Part shown: one piece after another, positions 13,481 to 23,530 of the stretch | Layout of the letters: every line of letters begins with the position of its first letter | How positions within the stretch are numbered: the first letter of the stretch is position 1 | Origin: Artemisia argyi | Lineage: Eukaryota; Streptophyta; Magnoliopsida; Asterales; Asteraceae | DNA: 64,000 nucleotides | NCBI GenBank assembly: GCA_030686995.1 | Contig: CM060693.1 | Span: 109,021,243-109,085,242, forward strand | Reading direction: 5' to 3' | Program-made: the position numbers and the translations under genes | Notes under the pieces: model-generated | Databases searched by the model: none | Seen by the model: the letters and a program-made list of their open reading frames with translations, nothing else | What the model was told of the DNA's origin: nothing

Positions 13481-14065
13481 CTAACCATTTAGAGCTTGTA
13501 TCGCTTCCAAATCAGCAAAAATGTCACCATCTACATTTTTTTCAAAAAACAAAAGTTTAATCTCTCAAAATCTCATCATATATAATAGTAAACAGTAACA
13601 GTGCTCATTAACACATGTGATAAACTATAGAAACTGAATAAAACCACTTCAAATCTTATTCATGACATATGTTAAACTGCCACAAAATGAATAAAATAAC
13701 TACAACTGTTTTATCACAAGTGATATACTACCAAAAACTGAAGTAAGCGACAAAATACTATAATCATCATTATCACAGATCTTCTTCTACCAAAAAAACA
13801 TAATAAAATAACTACAACTGTTTTAACACAAGTGATATACAACAATAATATTCATAAAATAAGTATTAAAAAAATCAACAAAAATACACACAAATCTTAA
13901 TAACTAGCAATAATATTCATAAAATAAGTACAAAATCAATAGATATCCTAATGAAACAACTAAATACTTAGTCGGAAGCAACGTACCTTCATCTTCAGTT
14001 TCAGTAGGTTTATTTTCAACCTGTTTCTTTTGACGATCGGCTTTTCCACTTGATGATTGTTCCAT
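13481..14065 (-). CDS. Possible two-exon small gene, 42 residues, unknown
   Basis: On the minus strand an ATG at 14065 opens an exon of 79 nt ending GAAG before GTACGT (13987/13986). A second exon begins after TGTAG at 13530 and stops at 13481 (TAG). The split codon restores one frame of 42 residues: a basic N-terminal part (KADRQKKQ), an acidic middle (TETEDEDGD) and a hydrophobic end (FADLEAIQAL). The intron carries the ATCACAAGTGAT motif seen in the neighbouring FAR1-like gene, which suggests common origin in one transposon. I recognise no family. It could be the first exons of a longer damaged gene. Confidence 0.3.
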
Positions 14066-14288
14066 TTTTGTGTTTTTTTAATAATTTTAACAGTTTAAAT
14101 CGATTGATTTTGAATTTATGTTGCAGTTATAAATGGAGGTACAGAGAAAGTGGGATATCTTTTTGATCGCGATTGTATGGAAAGTGAAAGGTGTGGGGGT
14201 AAGGTTAATGAAATAACTTTGGTGAATCCACAAAAGTGGTCCCTCTGTATTTTTAAAATGACACTTGGTATGTTGCATATTTTGAAAC

Positions 14289-14290
<2 letters not shown>

Positions 14291-14331
<41 letters not shown>
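14291..14331. repeat. Poly(A) run of 41 bases
   Basis: Uninterrupted A tract, followed by non-coding DNA to 14824 containing diverged repeats of the type gttcatttagttaaatgaac (14450-14580). No gene seen in 14341-14824. Confidence 0.95.
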
Positions 14332-14333
<2 letters not shown>

Positions 14334-14824
14334 CTCCCATTCTATGGAAAAAACTTTAATTGCTTACCCTTATTTTGGTGAACCAACATGATGAACAAAA
14401 TCTAGGGCTGTAAAGAAACTAGACGTTAAGTGAACATTTCATGAACCATTCAGTTAAAAGTTAGTTTATGTTCATTTAGTTAAATGAACGAATATGAACA
14501 AAAGTCTTTATTCGTCAAATTAGGCGTACGTTAAAGTTCGTTTATGTTTATTTATCTATTTATGTTCATATAACATATCTTTTAATTTAATAATTTAATA
14601 ACAAAACAACACTCATAAAACAATATATAGAATATCATATATAATATCACAAGAGATAAAAATATTCAAAAAATCAAAAACATAAAAATATCACAAGTGA
14701 TAAAATTATTCATGCTAAAAGTAAATATCACAAGTGATAAAAAAATCCAAACAATAGAGCTTAATTTTTCAGCTATTATTCACAGTTAATGAAAAAATAA
14801 TCCAAACAATAGAGCTTAAATTTT

Positions 14825-15487
14825 TCAGATATTAGTCACCACCGCCTCCGGAATGTCCCCGCCAACTCTAGCACTGATGCGATACAAATCAGCAACTTTT
14901 TGTTTGTTTGGACAAGTGCGTCTGTTATGATCTGATAAGCCACAAATACCACAACCAGCTTGTCGCTTTTTACTTTTTTCAAAAGACCGCTCTCGTCCAC
15001 CCTTTATACGGTGCTTATCAACCTTGTTCTTATCACCCTTCTTGTTTATCTTTGTTGGATTCCTAACTTTAAGTTTCTTAGGCTTCTTTACCCCCATAAA
15101 ATCTAGAACAACATTAGAAACTTTGGTACGTGGAACACTTGGAATATCAGCTTCAAATTCTGACTTCAACGCTTTAAGCTTATCAACAAAATCACTCAAC
15201 TTTGGCTCATGATTCCGCAAATCTGACAACAATCACCAAATAAAGATGTAGCCTAAACAAAAAGATTATAAATATTTTCATTCTTCTCACCATAACGATT
15301 TTTCTTCCTTCTTAAACTAGGAGGTATAAGGTCCCTTGTCCAACGCTTCAACAGATACTGATTAGGAATTTTTTGAACATTACAATTCTTAAAACACAAA
15401 AAACATGTCGACACAAAATCCCACAACGAACAAATAACTGACAACAGCACACAACGGAATTGTCACTTCTATTATGCAACACCTTCA
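14825..15487 (-). pseudogene. FAR1-like gene, 3' exon(s): SWIM-like finger and zinc knuckle
   Basis: An acceptor-like TTTAG precedes 15487. The first part encodes a SWIM-type pattern (CCxLF..CGILCRH) that breaks by a one-base loss near 15388. The next frame continues KIPNQYLLKRW, characteristic of the segment after the SWIM finger in FRS proteins. A further stop or intron acceptor (TTTAG) occurs near 15253 and another one-base shift near 15228. The final frame, 14825-15232, ends in a lysine-rich region and CGICGLSDHNRRTC, a CCHC knuckle common at the C-terminus of FAR1-related proteins. Confidence 0.65.
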
Positions 15488-15608
15488 CTAAACAAAAAGG
15501 AAACAAAATGTTATAACATGTGATATGTTTCTCACTAATATTAGAAAAATCATGTTATAACAAAATGTTAAAACATGTGATATGCAAAATATTAGAAAAA
15601 TCATGTAC

Positions 15609-16256
15609 CTTATACTCTCTCGAAGATTTTTTATACAGATCAATTTCTTCAACCTCTTCATCTGAATCTTCTGGTGAATTAAACTCAGTCGGATCAGGCA
15701 TAGAATCTGGAATTATAATTTCCTCACTAATAATACAAATGTCAGATCCCTCTTCTGAAATTTTTGACTTAATTGAACATAACCATGATCCTGCAATAAT
15801 CTCCTTTTGCACACGAACAAAAAAAGAACGAGTGTAAACCCTTGCTGCATGAACTTCAATAGCTAATGGCGTCAACAAAACAGGAAAGGAATCAAACGAT
15901 TGATGATCTAATCTTTCTTGTTTGTATCTCTATTTTTCCATTGCAGAATCATAGCAAATCATGAACTTAACAAGTGTCGCACCAGGGCTAGTGAAATGTG
16001 ATAAGAAAGAATTCTCACTCTCTGACCTAGAGGTAGTCCTCATTAAACCACAAAGTGGGGAATCAATAAAAAAAGCCGGAATCCATGATGATCTAATCTT
16101 GTACATCTTGCACAACCACTTATGATTAACAAGACCAAACTCTTCCATCAAATTATTCCATTTAAGCTCAAACTCATCCGGCCCAATGTACATATTCCAA
16201 ACTATCTTATTGAATTTACTTTTAAAATCAGTATCATCATAGATCCTAGAAACAAT
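15609..16256 (-). pseudogene. FAR1-like gene, exon 4: C-terminal half of MULE transposase domain
   Basis: Bounded by TTACAG upstream (16257-16258) and a GTACAT donor (15608-15607). The frame reads IVWNMYIGPDEFELKWNNL... and TTSRSESENSF; the SESENSF segment is the conserved region holding the third acidic catalytic residue of MULE transposases. A TAG at 15932-15930 interrupts the frame, which continues unchanged afterwards into an acidic, serine-rich stretch (ISEEGSD..., PEDSDEEVEEIDL). Confidence 0.75.
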
Positions 16257-16650
16257 CTGTAACAAAAAAATGATGCATCAAAATGCTACTTTAGACAGAT
16301 ATCATAAGTAATATAAATACAATATCACAAGTAATAAATGCAAAAATATCAACTAATAAATGAATAAAAGCAATATTTCAAGTGATAAAAATGCAATATC
16401 ACAAGTGATATAATGCAATATTTCAAGTGATAAAATGCAATATCTCAACTGATAATGCTTTTTGGCAGATATCACAAGTGATATAAATACAATATCATAA
16501 GTGATAAATGCAAAAATCTCAACTGATAAATGAATAAATGCCTCATTTGATTAATCAAATGAATAAATGCAATATCTCAAGTGATAAATGAAATATCTCA
16601 AGTGATAATGTTTTTTGTCAGATATAAAAAGTGATACAACATATGAATAC

Positions 16651-16909
16651 CTTTTTCGGAATCTTTTGCATGATATGCCACATACAAAGCCTATGCTTGG
16701 AATCTGGAAGCTCAGATTCAATTGCCCTTTGCATAGCACCATCTTGATCAGTTACAACAATATTAGGAGCTTTTTTTAACGCTTTTTTGAACGCTTGGAT
16801 TAACCATATATAAGATTCCGTAGTCTCATTCTTAAGAAGGCCACAACCAAGAGTAACAGATTTCCTATGGTTGTCTATTCCAGTGAAAGGAACGAAAACC
16901 ATCTTATAT
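16651..16909 (-). pseudogene. FAR1-like gene, exon 3: MULE transposase core
   Basis: The frame reads MVFVPFTGIDNHRKSV, then VVTDQDGAMQRAI with the second catalytic aspartate region, then HRLCMWHIMQKIPK, the conserved C-x2-H element of MULE/FAR1 transposase domains. The donor is GTATTC at 16650. Upstream the expected acceptor dinucleotide is AA (16911-16910), not AG, so normal splicing into this exon is probably lost. Confidence 0.75.
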
Positions 16910-17005
16910 TTGTAAAAATGTTAAAAATATCTCAGGAGATATTAAAGGTTAAAAATATAAAAAATTAAATATCTCAAGTAATATTAAAAAGATTATAAAG
17001 CTTAC

Positions 17006-17804
17006 TTGTTTGTTCTGTATGTGGCATCAAAAGACACAATATCACCAAACTCACTGTAATTGCACTTTGCAACTTCATCAGCCCAAAACAAACCAGCCAA
17101 CTCCGCATTATCAACTAGATAATCAAAAGGAAAGTCCACAGTATACTTTTGCCTATTTTCCATACGGTTAATAAGCATCTGAGCATCAGCATCTCCTATA
17201 AAATAGTTTATGCCACGCACATAGTTCTTAAACTCAACTTCAGTACCATGAACGAGTGAGGCAGAGCCTTTCAAACCAGTATACAAATTATGAGCTTTAA
17301 GAGGTCCAAGGTTTACATTTCCAGCTTTAACAATAAACATTTGCTCAGCATACGTTAACTGCTTCTCACTTTTTGACAAATGCTTATACTCAACCCGATC
17401 AAGTTCATGATTATGTATATGATCAAACTTCTTAAGCATAAACTTAGTCGTACCAGGAATCATATCAAATACAACCCGTGCTTTGCAAACAGTAACTCTA
17501 ATGTTCGAAGTCCTAAAACGTTTGTTACCTTTCTTAGAAACTAAAGTATTCAAATATAATTCCTTCGGACAACCTTCCCTATTGCACAAAAAGTTCTTTT
17601 GTTTAACATAACCACACCTCAATCTTTTCTGAGAAGAAATTCTAACACCAAAACCATCCTCGGAAGCGTATTTCCTATACATACTCTCACAGGCATCAAG
17701 TGAATCAAATTCAGTCCCCAAAACAGGCAAAACACTAAGAGAAACTTTGGGAACCCAATAAAGCGATCCACCAGGAGTATCAATAAAGTAATGATGAGCA
17801 AATG
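17006..17804 (-). pseudogene. FAR1-like gene, exon 2 (main part): FAR1 DNA-binding domain
   Basis: The frame runs from the element E junction to a GTAAGC donor (17005-17004). It contains the FAR1 DNA-binding domain: MYRKYASEDGFGVRI, a cysteine at LCNREGC, CKARVVFDM and the closing HIHNHELD. The transposase domain then begins with YTVDFPFDYLVDN and ends VSFDATYRTNK, which holds the first catalytic aspartate. No stop occurs inside. Its upstream continuation is at 29639-29672, across element E. Confidence 0.85.
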
Positions 17805-18286
17805 TGTTGGATCTAAACACCTTGAACTGTGTTAGATTGATACTTTGAGTTATATCACTAAGTATGCGGAATTTACTTAGTAACACTTAGAAGTTTGATT
17901 ATGAGTGAATGAAACAGTTGTTAATGAATGAGAACAATGTATGTAACAAACGGTTAGCTCCAATATTATTAATGATAATAATACGAGTGATCTTAGTATC
18001 ACTAGGGTTACACCTTGAAGCTCTAGAAAACGTATATCTAACCTTTAACCTAGGATCTCCTTTTATAGCACAAGGAGTCATCTTCTACAAGATAAGTATA
18101 ATGCTAATAGAATAAGATATACACAAGATCTATTCTATATTTATCTAAACACGTTTCCTAACAGTTATCTAAACAGCAGTGGTAATATTTGTTCTTGCAG
18201 TGGTAACGAGTTTCCACTGCAAGTACATTCTTCAGCAGTTGTAATGTCTTCACTAGCCGTGGTAACTGTTAGTATAATTCCCAACA
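17805..18286 (-). repeat. 3' LTR of element E (482 bp)
   Basis: Starts TGTTGG and ends CCAACA in plus-strand reading, at about 97.7% identity to 29157-29638. It carries a minus-strand TATAAAA (18067-18061) and three CAGTGGWAA-type motifs. Confidence 0.95.
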
Positions 18287-18300
18287 ATCCTCCCCTAAAC
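18287..18300 (-). other. Polypurine tract of element E
   Basis: Minus-strand reading GTTTAGGGGAGGAT lies directly before the 3' LTR TGTTGGG end, as expected for second-strand priming. Confidence 0.85.
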
Positions 18301-18631
18301 TTATGATTAATAAACAAATCAATAAGTTTCTTCAAGTAATCAGCAAACATGAGGATATGGGAATTCTTCCAAATACTTATCTTCTTCTTCTTAACTCTTT
18401 ATCAGCTCTCACACTTTGATCATAAATCATTTGCAGCAAATCTTCTATGACTTCACTTCTTTCCCAGCACCTAAGCTTCACTGACATCATCACAGTCAAT
18501 ACTCCAGCTCACAATGGATATTCTTTCTTTGCAAGCATAAACACATCAACTCCATCTTGAGTAGAAAGATGATGTACAACACTTGAGTCATAAAACTTCC
18601 ACAAGGTATTCATGTTGTGAGCTTCAAATCT

Positions 18632-20602
18632 CTAATGTCTGTCACTTGGGTCAAGTTCATATAATCTTCTGAAGTGAACCCATAACTCCTTAGCCTTGAC
18701 ATCAACAAGTTCATCCTTCTTGAACTGATCTTGAACAATCCTCCACAAAGTATCCAAGTCTTCTCTATCACAAGATCTAATTATGTCTTCAAAATCTCTG
18801 CAAATACTTGTGACACTTCCAGTTCTGACAATCTTCCAAGCAACTCCAAAATCATCAGAATAGATTTCCCAACCAACAACTGGATATATTGTTTGTAGAG
18901 GTTCAATATTAAGTACATCAGTCTCTATGAACATCATATTTGTAACTTGTTCTTCTGTCAACTTGCTAGAACCCTCTTCTGCTTGAGATGACTCCCGAGT
19001 CTTCAATTTCTTTGCATCTTTTGATCCAAAACTCACTCCTGATCTTTTTGTCTTCATCACTACAGGTTCTTGATCCATTTGAATGAAATTACTATCTTGT
19101 CTTTTAATCCTGTAGTAAATACCTTCAATTTGATCATGTGACATTCCTTTGAATTGAGCCATCTTCATATTGCCAACATGACAACAAAAAGTCTTCATCT
19201 CAACAATGATCTGTGCCTTTGTAAGTTTCCTTGGCTTCTTTTGACCTTTTCTAACATCCCCAATGATTTCATCAAGAGCCTGCTGATTCTTCATTTGAAT
19301 GAAATCTTTTAGTTGAGCAGACCTTTGTTCTTCATTCAAGGTTGTATTTGCAATAAGTTCAATAGCCTTCTTTCTGATTATTTGATCATTATTAATCAAG
19401 TAGTCAATCTCTTCTTCTGTAGGCACATAAGTGAACATAGGAGGTTTCTCATGTATGATAGTTGGTGGAACAACTGAAAGTTGTTCTGCCATTACTGCTT
19501 CAAGTTTGTCCAACCTCTTTGCTTCCATAAAACTAGCAACTTCATCTTCCTTTAGCTTTCTCTTCATTTCATTCTCTGCTGCTTGCTCTTGCTCTGCCAA
19601 TCTTGCATCAAAATCAATTTGAGCTTGATCTTTCTTAGAAATCTTTCTTGTTTGCTCTTGTTCTGAACCAGTCACAATTGCTTTTCCTTTGACTGTTCTT
19701 ATTCTGGCAGCTTCTTCCTCTGCAGTGGTAACATTTTGACTATCAGTGGGGATGTTTTCACTTGCAGTGGGAATATTTTCACTTGTAGTGGGAACATTTT
19801 CTGCAGCAGTGGAAATTGGTTGAGCAGTTCCAACTGTATCATCAAAGTGAAAATCAGCATCAGCATCCATATCTTCAAAATCTAACATCCTCCCCTTAGT
19901 CTCAGCTGCATCTTCCTTTGCTTGAGCATTGTCAGAATCAGTTAACTCAGCAAATTCCTTATCAAAGTTAAGTCTCCTCCCCTTAAACTCTGCATCTGAT
20001 TTCCTCCCCTGTTTGGAAGAATCTCCTAAATCTTTACTAGAACTTGCAGAAAATTCAACCTGAGGTGAAGATGAAGAGGAGAACACAACCTGAGCAGGTC
20101 TTTTCTTCTTGAGACTCTCAACTTCATTCTGTAACCTTTGAATCTCTGCCTTCAGTTGATTCAGCTCTGTGGCATGTTGTACTTTGGTCTGTGCCAGATC
20201 TTTCTCCAGAGCTTGAACCTGCTTGACTAATTTTGTATATATGTCCATCAATTCAGGTAGTTGCACACTGCCCTCAACACTTCCAACTGTGTTACCTGTT
20301 GGGAGAGGTGAATCATAGGGCATTGATTCAGGCTCTTCCCTAGTTGGACTAGGATTAAGCCTTGAACCACCACTGCTTGTCCCTAAACCAAAAGGTTCAG
20401 CAACATGCAATGTTGATATGAGAGAAGTTGGCTGTTTATGCCTTCTCTCATAAGTGTGAGTTACAGCAGGGGTATGGTGAATTGGTGGAATAACAATATT
20501 GGGTGTGTTTTGGGATACAACTGGGATAGTTGCATCTTGACCCTGTACTTGTGAAATTTTAGCAAGCATTTGAGGAAAAGTGGATGAACCTCCCCATTCC
20601 AA
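18632..20602 (-). CDS. Additional ORF of element E, C-terminal piece
   Basis: A 656-codon open frame, downstream half of the extra gene between pol and the 3' LTR. After a proline/serine-rich start comes a coiled-coil segment (residues ~115-170, ELMDIYTKLVKQVQALEKDL), then a basic and acidic linker with repeated (S/T)EN(V/I)PT phrases, a second helical E/K/Q-rich region (~310-400) and a C-terminal domain with W residues ending DPSDRH. It overlaps the upstream piece in another frame near 20600, showing a one-base shift. Extra ORFs at this site in SIRE-type copia elements are called env-like; I see no convincing signal peptide or membrane segment here, so I leave the function open. Confidence 0.7.
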   Translation of the reverse strand: MEWGGSSTFPQMLAKISQVQGQDATIPVVSQNTPNIVIPPIHHTPAVTHTYERRHKQPTSLISTLHVAEPFGLGTSSGGSRLNPSPTREEPESMPYDSPLPTGNTVGSVEGSVQLPELMDIYTKLVKQVQALEKDLAQTKVQHATELNQLKAEIQRLQNEVESLKKKRPAQVVFSSSSSPQVEFSASSSKDLGDSSKQGRKSDAEFKGRRLNFDKEFAELTDSDNAQAKEDAAETKGRMLDFEDMDADADFHFDDTVGTAQPISTAAENVPTTSENIPTASENIPTDSQNVTTAEEEAARIRTVKGKAIVTGSEQEQTRKISKKDQAQIDFDARLAEQEQAAENEMKRKLKEDEVASFMEAKRLDKLEAVMAEQLSVVPPTIIHEKPPMFTYVPTEEEIDYLINNDQIIRKKAIELIANTTLNEEQRSAQLKDFIQMKNQQALDEIIGDVRKGQKKPRKLTKAQIIVEMKTFCCHVGNMKMAQFKGMSHDQIEGIYYRIKRQDSNFIQMDQEPVVMKTKRSGVSFGSKDAKKLKTRESSQAEEGSSKLTEEQVTNMMFIETDVLNIEPLQTIYPVVGWEIYSDDFGVAWKIVRTGSVTSICRDFEDIIRSCDREDLDTLWRIVQDQFKKDELVDVKAKELWVHFRRLYELDPSDRH

Positions 20603-21324
20603 AGATCTGAAGCCTTACTCATGTTTTGAAAAACTTTTGGCTTAAGACAGGAGGCTTCATAAATTCTATTGTGAGGTTGCAGTTGAAACTCATTTAACAC
20701 TGCTTGCACAAACCTTGGATACATCAAAAATTTATATTGACTCTTTACATTGCCTTTCATATTATTGAAAATAAACTTAGAAAAATTGAAAGTCCTATCA
20801 GTTGCCAAACAAACCAAAGGATAAGCCATGGTTGATGCAAATTGTTCATAAGATGTTTTCTTAGGACTTAGGCAATGTAAAAGAGTGTGAATTAAAAATC
20901 TCCAATGGGGACAAAAACATCCTTTTCTGAAAGTTACTTTTTGTTCAGATGTATCATACCCCATTAAAGCAATATTAGTGAAAATTTCTGAATTGGGTAA
21001 TGTGATGATACCATTGAGATCATCCAATTGGAGAATTCTCCTCAAGGATGACTCAGTAACATCAATAGTTACCCCATCCACTGTGGCTCTTAGAGCTTCC
21101 ACAAATTCATGTGTGTCTCCCTGTTCAAGAGTTATGGACTCCACAGTGTTCCAGAACTGTTTGATATGAGAGACATAGATTGTGGGATTAATAGTTAAGG
21201 CATACCTTATATGAGTTGTGTTTAGAAAATCCACAATCTGATGAAAAACAGGGCCACTCTTCTCGTTTGACTTTTGTAGGTAGGCCACTTGGTTGTGCTC
21301 CTCGACAAATTTTAGAATCGCCAT
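20461..21324 (-). CDS. Additional ORF of element E, N-terminal piece
   Basis: ATG at 21324; 287 codons, of which the last ~50 are out of frame with the true continuation (20602-18632). The N-terminal ~230 residues form a folded-looking domain (FHQIVDFLNTTHIRYALT; HIKQFWNT; CPHWRFLIHTLLHCLSPK; FNFSKFIFNNM). I recognise it from many Asteraceae copia elements, where it carries no assigned function. A TATA-like TATAAAT lies about 73 bp upstream on the same strand (21396-21391), so it may be made from its own transcript. Confidence 0.7.
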   Translation of the reverse strand: MAILKFVEEHNQVAYLQKSNEKSGPVFHQIVDFLNTTHIRYALTINPTIYVSHIKQFWNTVESITLEQGDTHEFVEALRATVDGVTIDVTESSLRRILQLDDLNGIITLPNSEIFTNIALMGYDTSEQKVTFRKGCFCPHWRFLIHTLLHCLSPKKTSYEQFASTMAYPLVCLATDRTFNFSKFIFNNMKGNVKSQYKFLMYPRFVQAVLNEFQLQPHNRIYEASCLKPKVFQNMSKASDLWNGEVHPLFLKCLLKFHKYRVKMQLSQLYPKTHPILLFHQFTIPLL

Positions 21325-21390
21325 GATATTTGTGAAAAGAGAATAAAAGTGTTAGTAATCAAGATAAAAATCAAGCCGTATGATGATCAA

Positions 21391-21396
21391 TTTATA
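21391..21396 (-). promoter_or_regulatory. Candidate internal TATA box for the additional ORF
   Basis: Minus-strand TATAAATT about 73 bp before the ATG at 21324, a normal plant TATA-to-ATG distance. Its twin on the opposite strand serves the antisense gene. Confidence 0.45.
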
Positions 21397-21579
21397 CTAA
21401 TAGGGTTTGAGGAGGTTGCGCAATGTGAATTATCTTTAGAAAGAATGTCTTTGGAAAAGAATAAATTATAATAAGTAAGAAGACAATTCACAAAAGATTT
21501 ACCCTATTAATAGGAAAGACGGTTATATTTACAACGGCTAGTAAAAAAATAGATTACTAACACAACAGCTGTAACGGCT

Positions 21580-21925
21580 AGTTCATCAGTGGAAAAATTA
21601 CTCTTGCAGTGGTAACTAATGAACTAGTAGTGGTAAAATTTCCACAACATATCAAAGAGCAGTGGTAAGTAAAACTTGAAAATTTGCTGCTCTTATCATA
21701 GTTTTTAGCAAACTACCAGCTATCAACGGATTTGATATGTCTTTACCATGAGTCGTTTGCTATGGACTAGCCAACTCTTGATCACTTGGAGTATGGTGAG
21801 TTGATAACCATATAGTTTTTGGTAAACTATCAACCATAAACGGATTTGAGAAGTCTTTACCAGGAGCCGTTTGCTCTGGACTAGTTGATTCTTATGTGGA
21901 TTAGACATGGTGAATCAATAACCAT
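21580..21925. repeat. Two ~114-bp direct repeats and CAGTGG motifs between the divergent genes
   Basis: The phrase atagttttt-g/a-g-aaact begins at 21698 and 21812, and the following ~110 bp repeat (for example CGGATTTGA..GTCTTTACCA..AG.CGTTTGCT). Immediately to the left are four CAGTGGWAA-type motifs (about 21586-21665). This is the presumed shared promoter region between the two head-to-head genes. Confidence 0.75.
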
Positions 21926-22162
21926 TTGTTGTGTGTCCATGATACACACCTTATAACTCCAATGATGCCAACTATATGGGTTTTTATGCTATTCAACTTA
22001 ACCCATAAAAATTTAACCCAAAGTAACTTTTTAACCAAGTTACTATTCACAAAAATATCTTCCAAAAGTCAACCTGATAATAACCAAATTTACTCCTCCA
22101 ACCTACCAAAACAGGTAAGAGTAAATATGCTTCATTAATTAGAATTCGACCTTGAATTTGCT

Positions 22163-22170
22163 TATAAAAG
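22163..22170 (+). promoter_or_regulatory. TATA box of the antisense gene in element E
   Basis: TATAAAAG followed by GGGG, 74 bp upstream of the ATG at 22237. It closely resembles the element's own LTR TATA (TATAAAAGGAG, minus strand, 29419-29413). Confidence 0.6.
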
Positions 22171-22236
22171 GGGGCTCAAAAACCTTTATCTTTCATCAAC
22201 AAACATCTTCAATAACACAAACCCTTTACAAACACA

Positions 22237-22692
22237 ATGAGCTGGTTTCCATTAGTCTACATATCCTCAGATGATTCATCTGATGAGGAAATCAGCTATT
22301 GCACAAACTCAGAGGAACTTTCTACAGGGTGGAGTGATTACTTTCCTCCAAGTGCTACCACATCCACAGCATCCAACATGACATCCAAAAAGACTGAAGC
22401 TTCACCTGCTCCATCCTTGGAGTTTTATTCCAGTTCTTCCTCTAATGATGATGATGATCCAACCTTCAACCTTTCCAAAGAACTTTCAAAAGCCCTCACC
22501 ACAGCATTGAAGTCTGCCATAAGCAACATGAAGTGGCCTTTTGTTGAGAAGCCTGCACAAGCACCAAGGACTCCCAAGCAAGTTCTGGGATTTGCTTGTC
22601 CAAGGAAGCAACTTTCTTTTGATGACAAGAGAAAGAGAGCTTCCAAAGGCAAGCATGATTATGAGGGAAAGGGGAAGAGGCCTATGGAGTAG
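22237..22692 (+). CDS. Antisense gene within element E, 151 residues, unknown function
   Basis: A complete open frame on the strand opposite to gag-pol, with a TATAAAAG box 74 bp upstream, an A/C-rich leader ending AAACACAATG, a stop at 22692 and AATAAA at 22782. The protein is modular: a start with SSDDSSDEE, an S/T-rich linker, a poly-S then poly-D tract (SSSSSNDDDD), a short amphipathic helix (LSKELSKALTTALKSAISN), and a basic tail (DDKRKRASKGKHDYEGKGKR) that could be a nuclear signal. No known domain is visible. Composition suggests a small nuclear acidic/basic protein. It is the only uninterrupted gene in this element. Confidence 0.65.
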   Translation: MSWFPLVYISSDDSSDEEISYCTNSEELSTGWSDYFPPSATTSTASNMTSKKTEASPAPSLEFYSSSSSNDDDDPTFNLSKELSKALTTALKSAISNMKWPFVEKPAQAPRTPKQVLGFACPRKQLSFDDKRKRASKGKHDYEGKGKRPME

Positions 22693-22781
22693 ATGTTAGG
22701 TTTTTGGGTTATGTGTTGTGATGTTTTTCTGTTCTGGTGATGATGTAATCTGAATGGTTGTTATGTACTTTCTTTAAGATT

Positions 22782-22787
22782 AATAAA
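22782..22787 (+). terminator. Poly(A) signal of the antisense gene
   Basis: AATAAA 90 bp after the stop, preceded by T/G-rich DNA (gttgtgatgttttt...), as in plant 3' ends. Confidence 0.5.
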
Positions 22788-22960
22788 AGTACTTTTTCTT
22801 TATGCTTTTATCACCAATATTTCCACTGTTGTATGATTATTTCCACTGTGTTTTTGATATCTCTGCATACAAGTTAGTAGAAAACCATACAGACATATAC
22901 AAACAATACTAGTACCTAAAAACTATCCTGCAACACTGAAAAGTATTAGACATCTAATAT

Positions 22961-23530
22961 TTATGGATTAAGCATTCCAATACCTATTACCAAGTATTGA
23001 AACCTACCCACATCAAGCCCTTTTGTTAATAAATCAGCACAATTGTCATCAGTATGGATTTTGACAACATTAATAAGCTTTTTCTCAAAACAATCTCTAA
23101 TAAAATGATGTCTAATTTCAATATGTTTAGTTTTAGTGTGTTGCACAGGATTTTTAATAATGCATATGGTACTACTATTGTCTATATAGATAATGGTGTT
23201 CATGAAATTGTACCCATAATCCAATAATTGATTCTGAAGCCATAGGATCTGAGCACAACAACTAGCAGCTGCTACATATTCTGCTTCAGTGGTTGAAGTA
23301 GCAACCATAGTTTGCTTCTTGCACTGCCATGACACCAATCTACATCCAAGAAATTGACATCCACCTGTGGTTGACCTTCTATCCAAATTTGCACCAGCAT
23401 AGTCACTATCTGAGTATGTGATCAATTCCATAGGGGATTCTTTTGGATACCATAATCCTAGATTAGGATATGTTTTCAAGTACCTAAAAATCTTTTCCAC
23501 TGCTGTCATATGTGATGTCTTTGGAGTCAC
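22961..23530 (-). CDS. Element E RNase H
   Basis: 189 codons. It opens with the RT C-terminal segment ([21 protein letters not shown]). Motifs of Ty1/copia RNase H follow: YSDSDYAGA with catalytic [11 protein letters not shown] with catalytic [12 protein letters not shown] with the third D, and [12 protein letters not shown], then [12 protein letters not shown]. It is out of frame with the RT by a one-base shift near 23572. It removes genomic RNA from cDNA in the virus-like particle. Confidence 0.9.
   Translation of the reverse strand: MTPKTSHMTAVEKIFRYLKTYPNLGLWYPKESPMELITYSDSDYAGANLDRRSTTGGCQFLGCRLVSWQCKKQTMVATSTTEAEYVAAASCCAQILWLQNQLLDYGYNFMNTIIYIDNSSTICIIKNPVQHTKTKHIEIRHHFIRDCFEKKLINVVKIHTDDNCADLLTKGLDVGRFQYLVIGIGMLNP

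Noticed and set aside
14116..14340. Frame beginning with a run of phenylalanines
   Set aside because: Translation of the 41-base poly(A)/poly(T) run; not a gene.
18632..21324. Envelope protein in the extra ORF of element E
   Set aside because: No signal peptide or convincing transmembrane segment seen; kept as additional ORF of unknown function.
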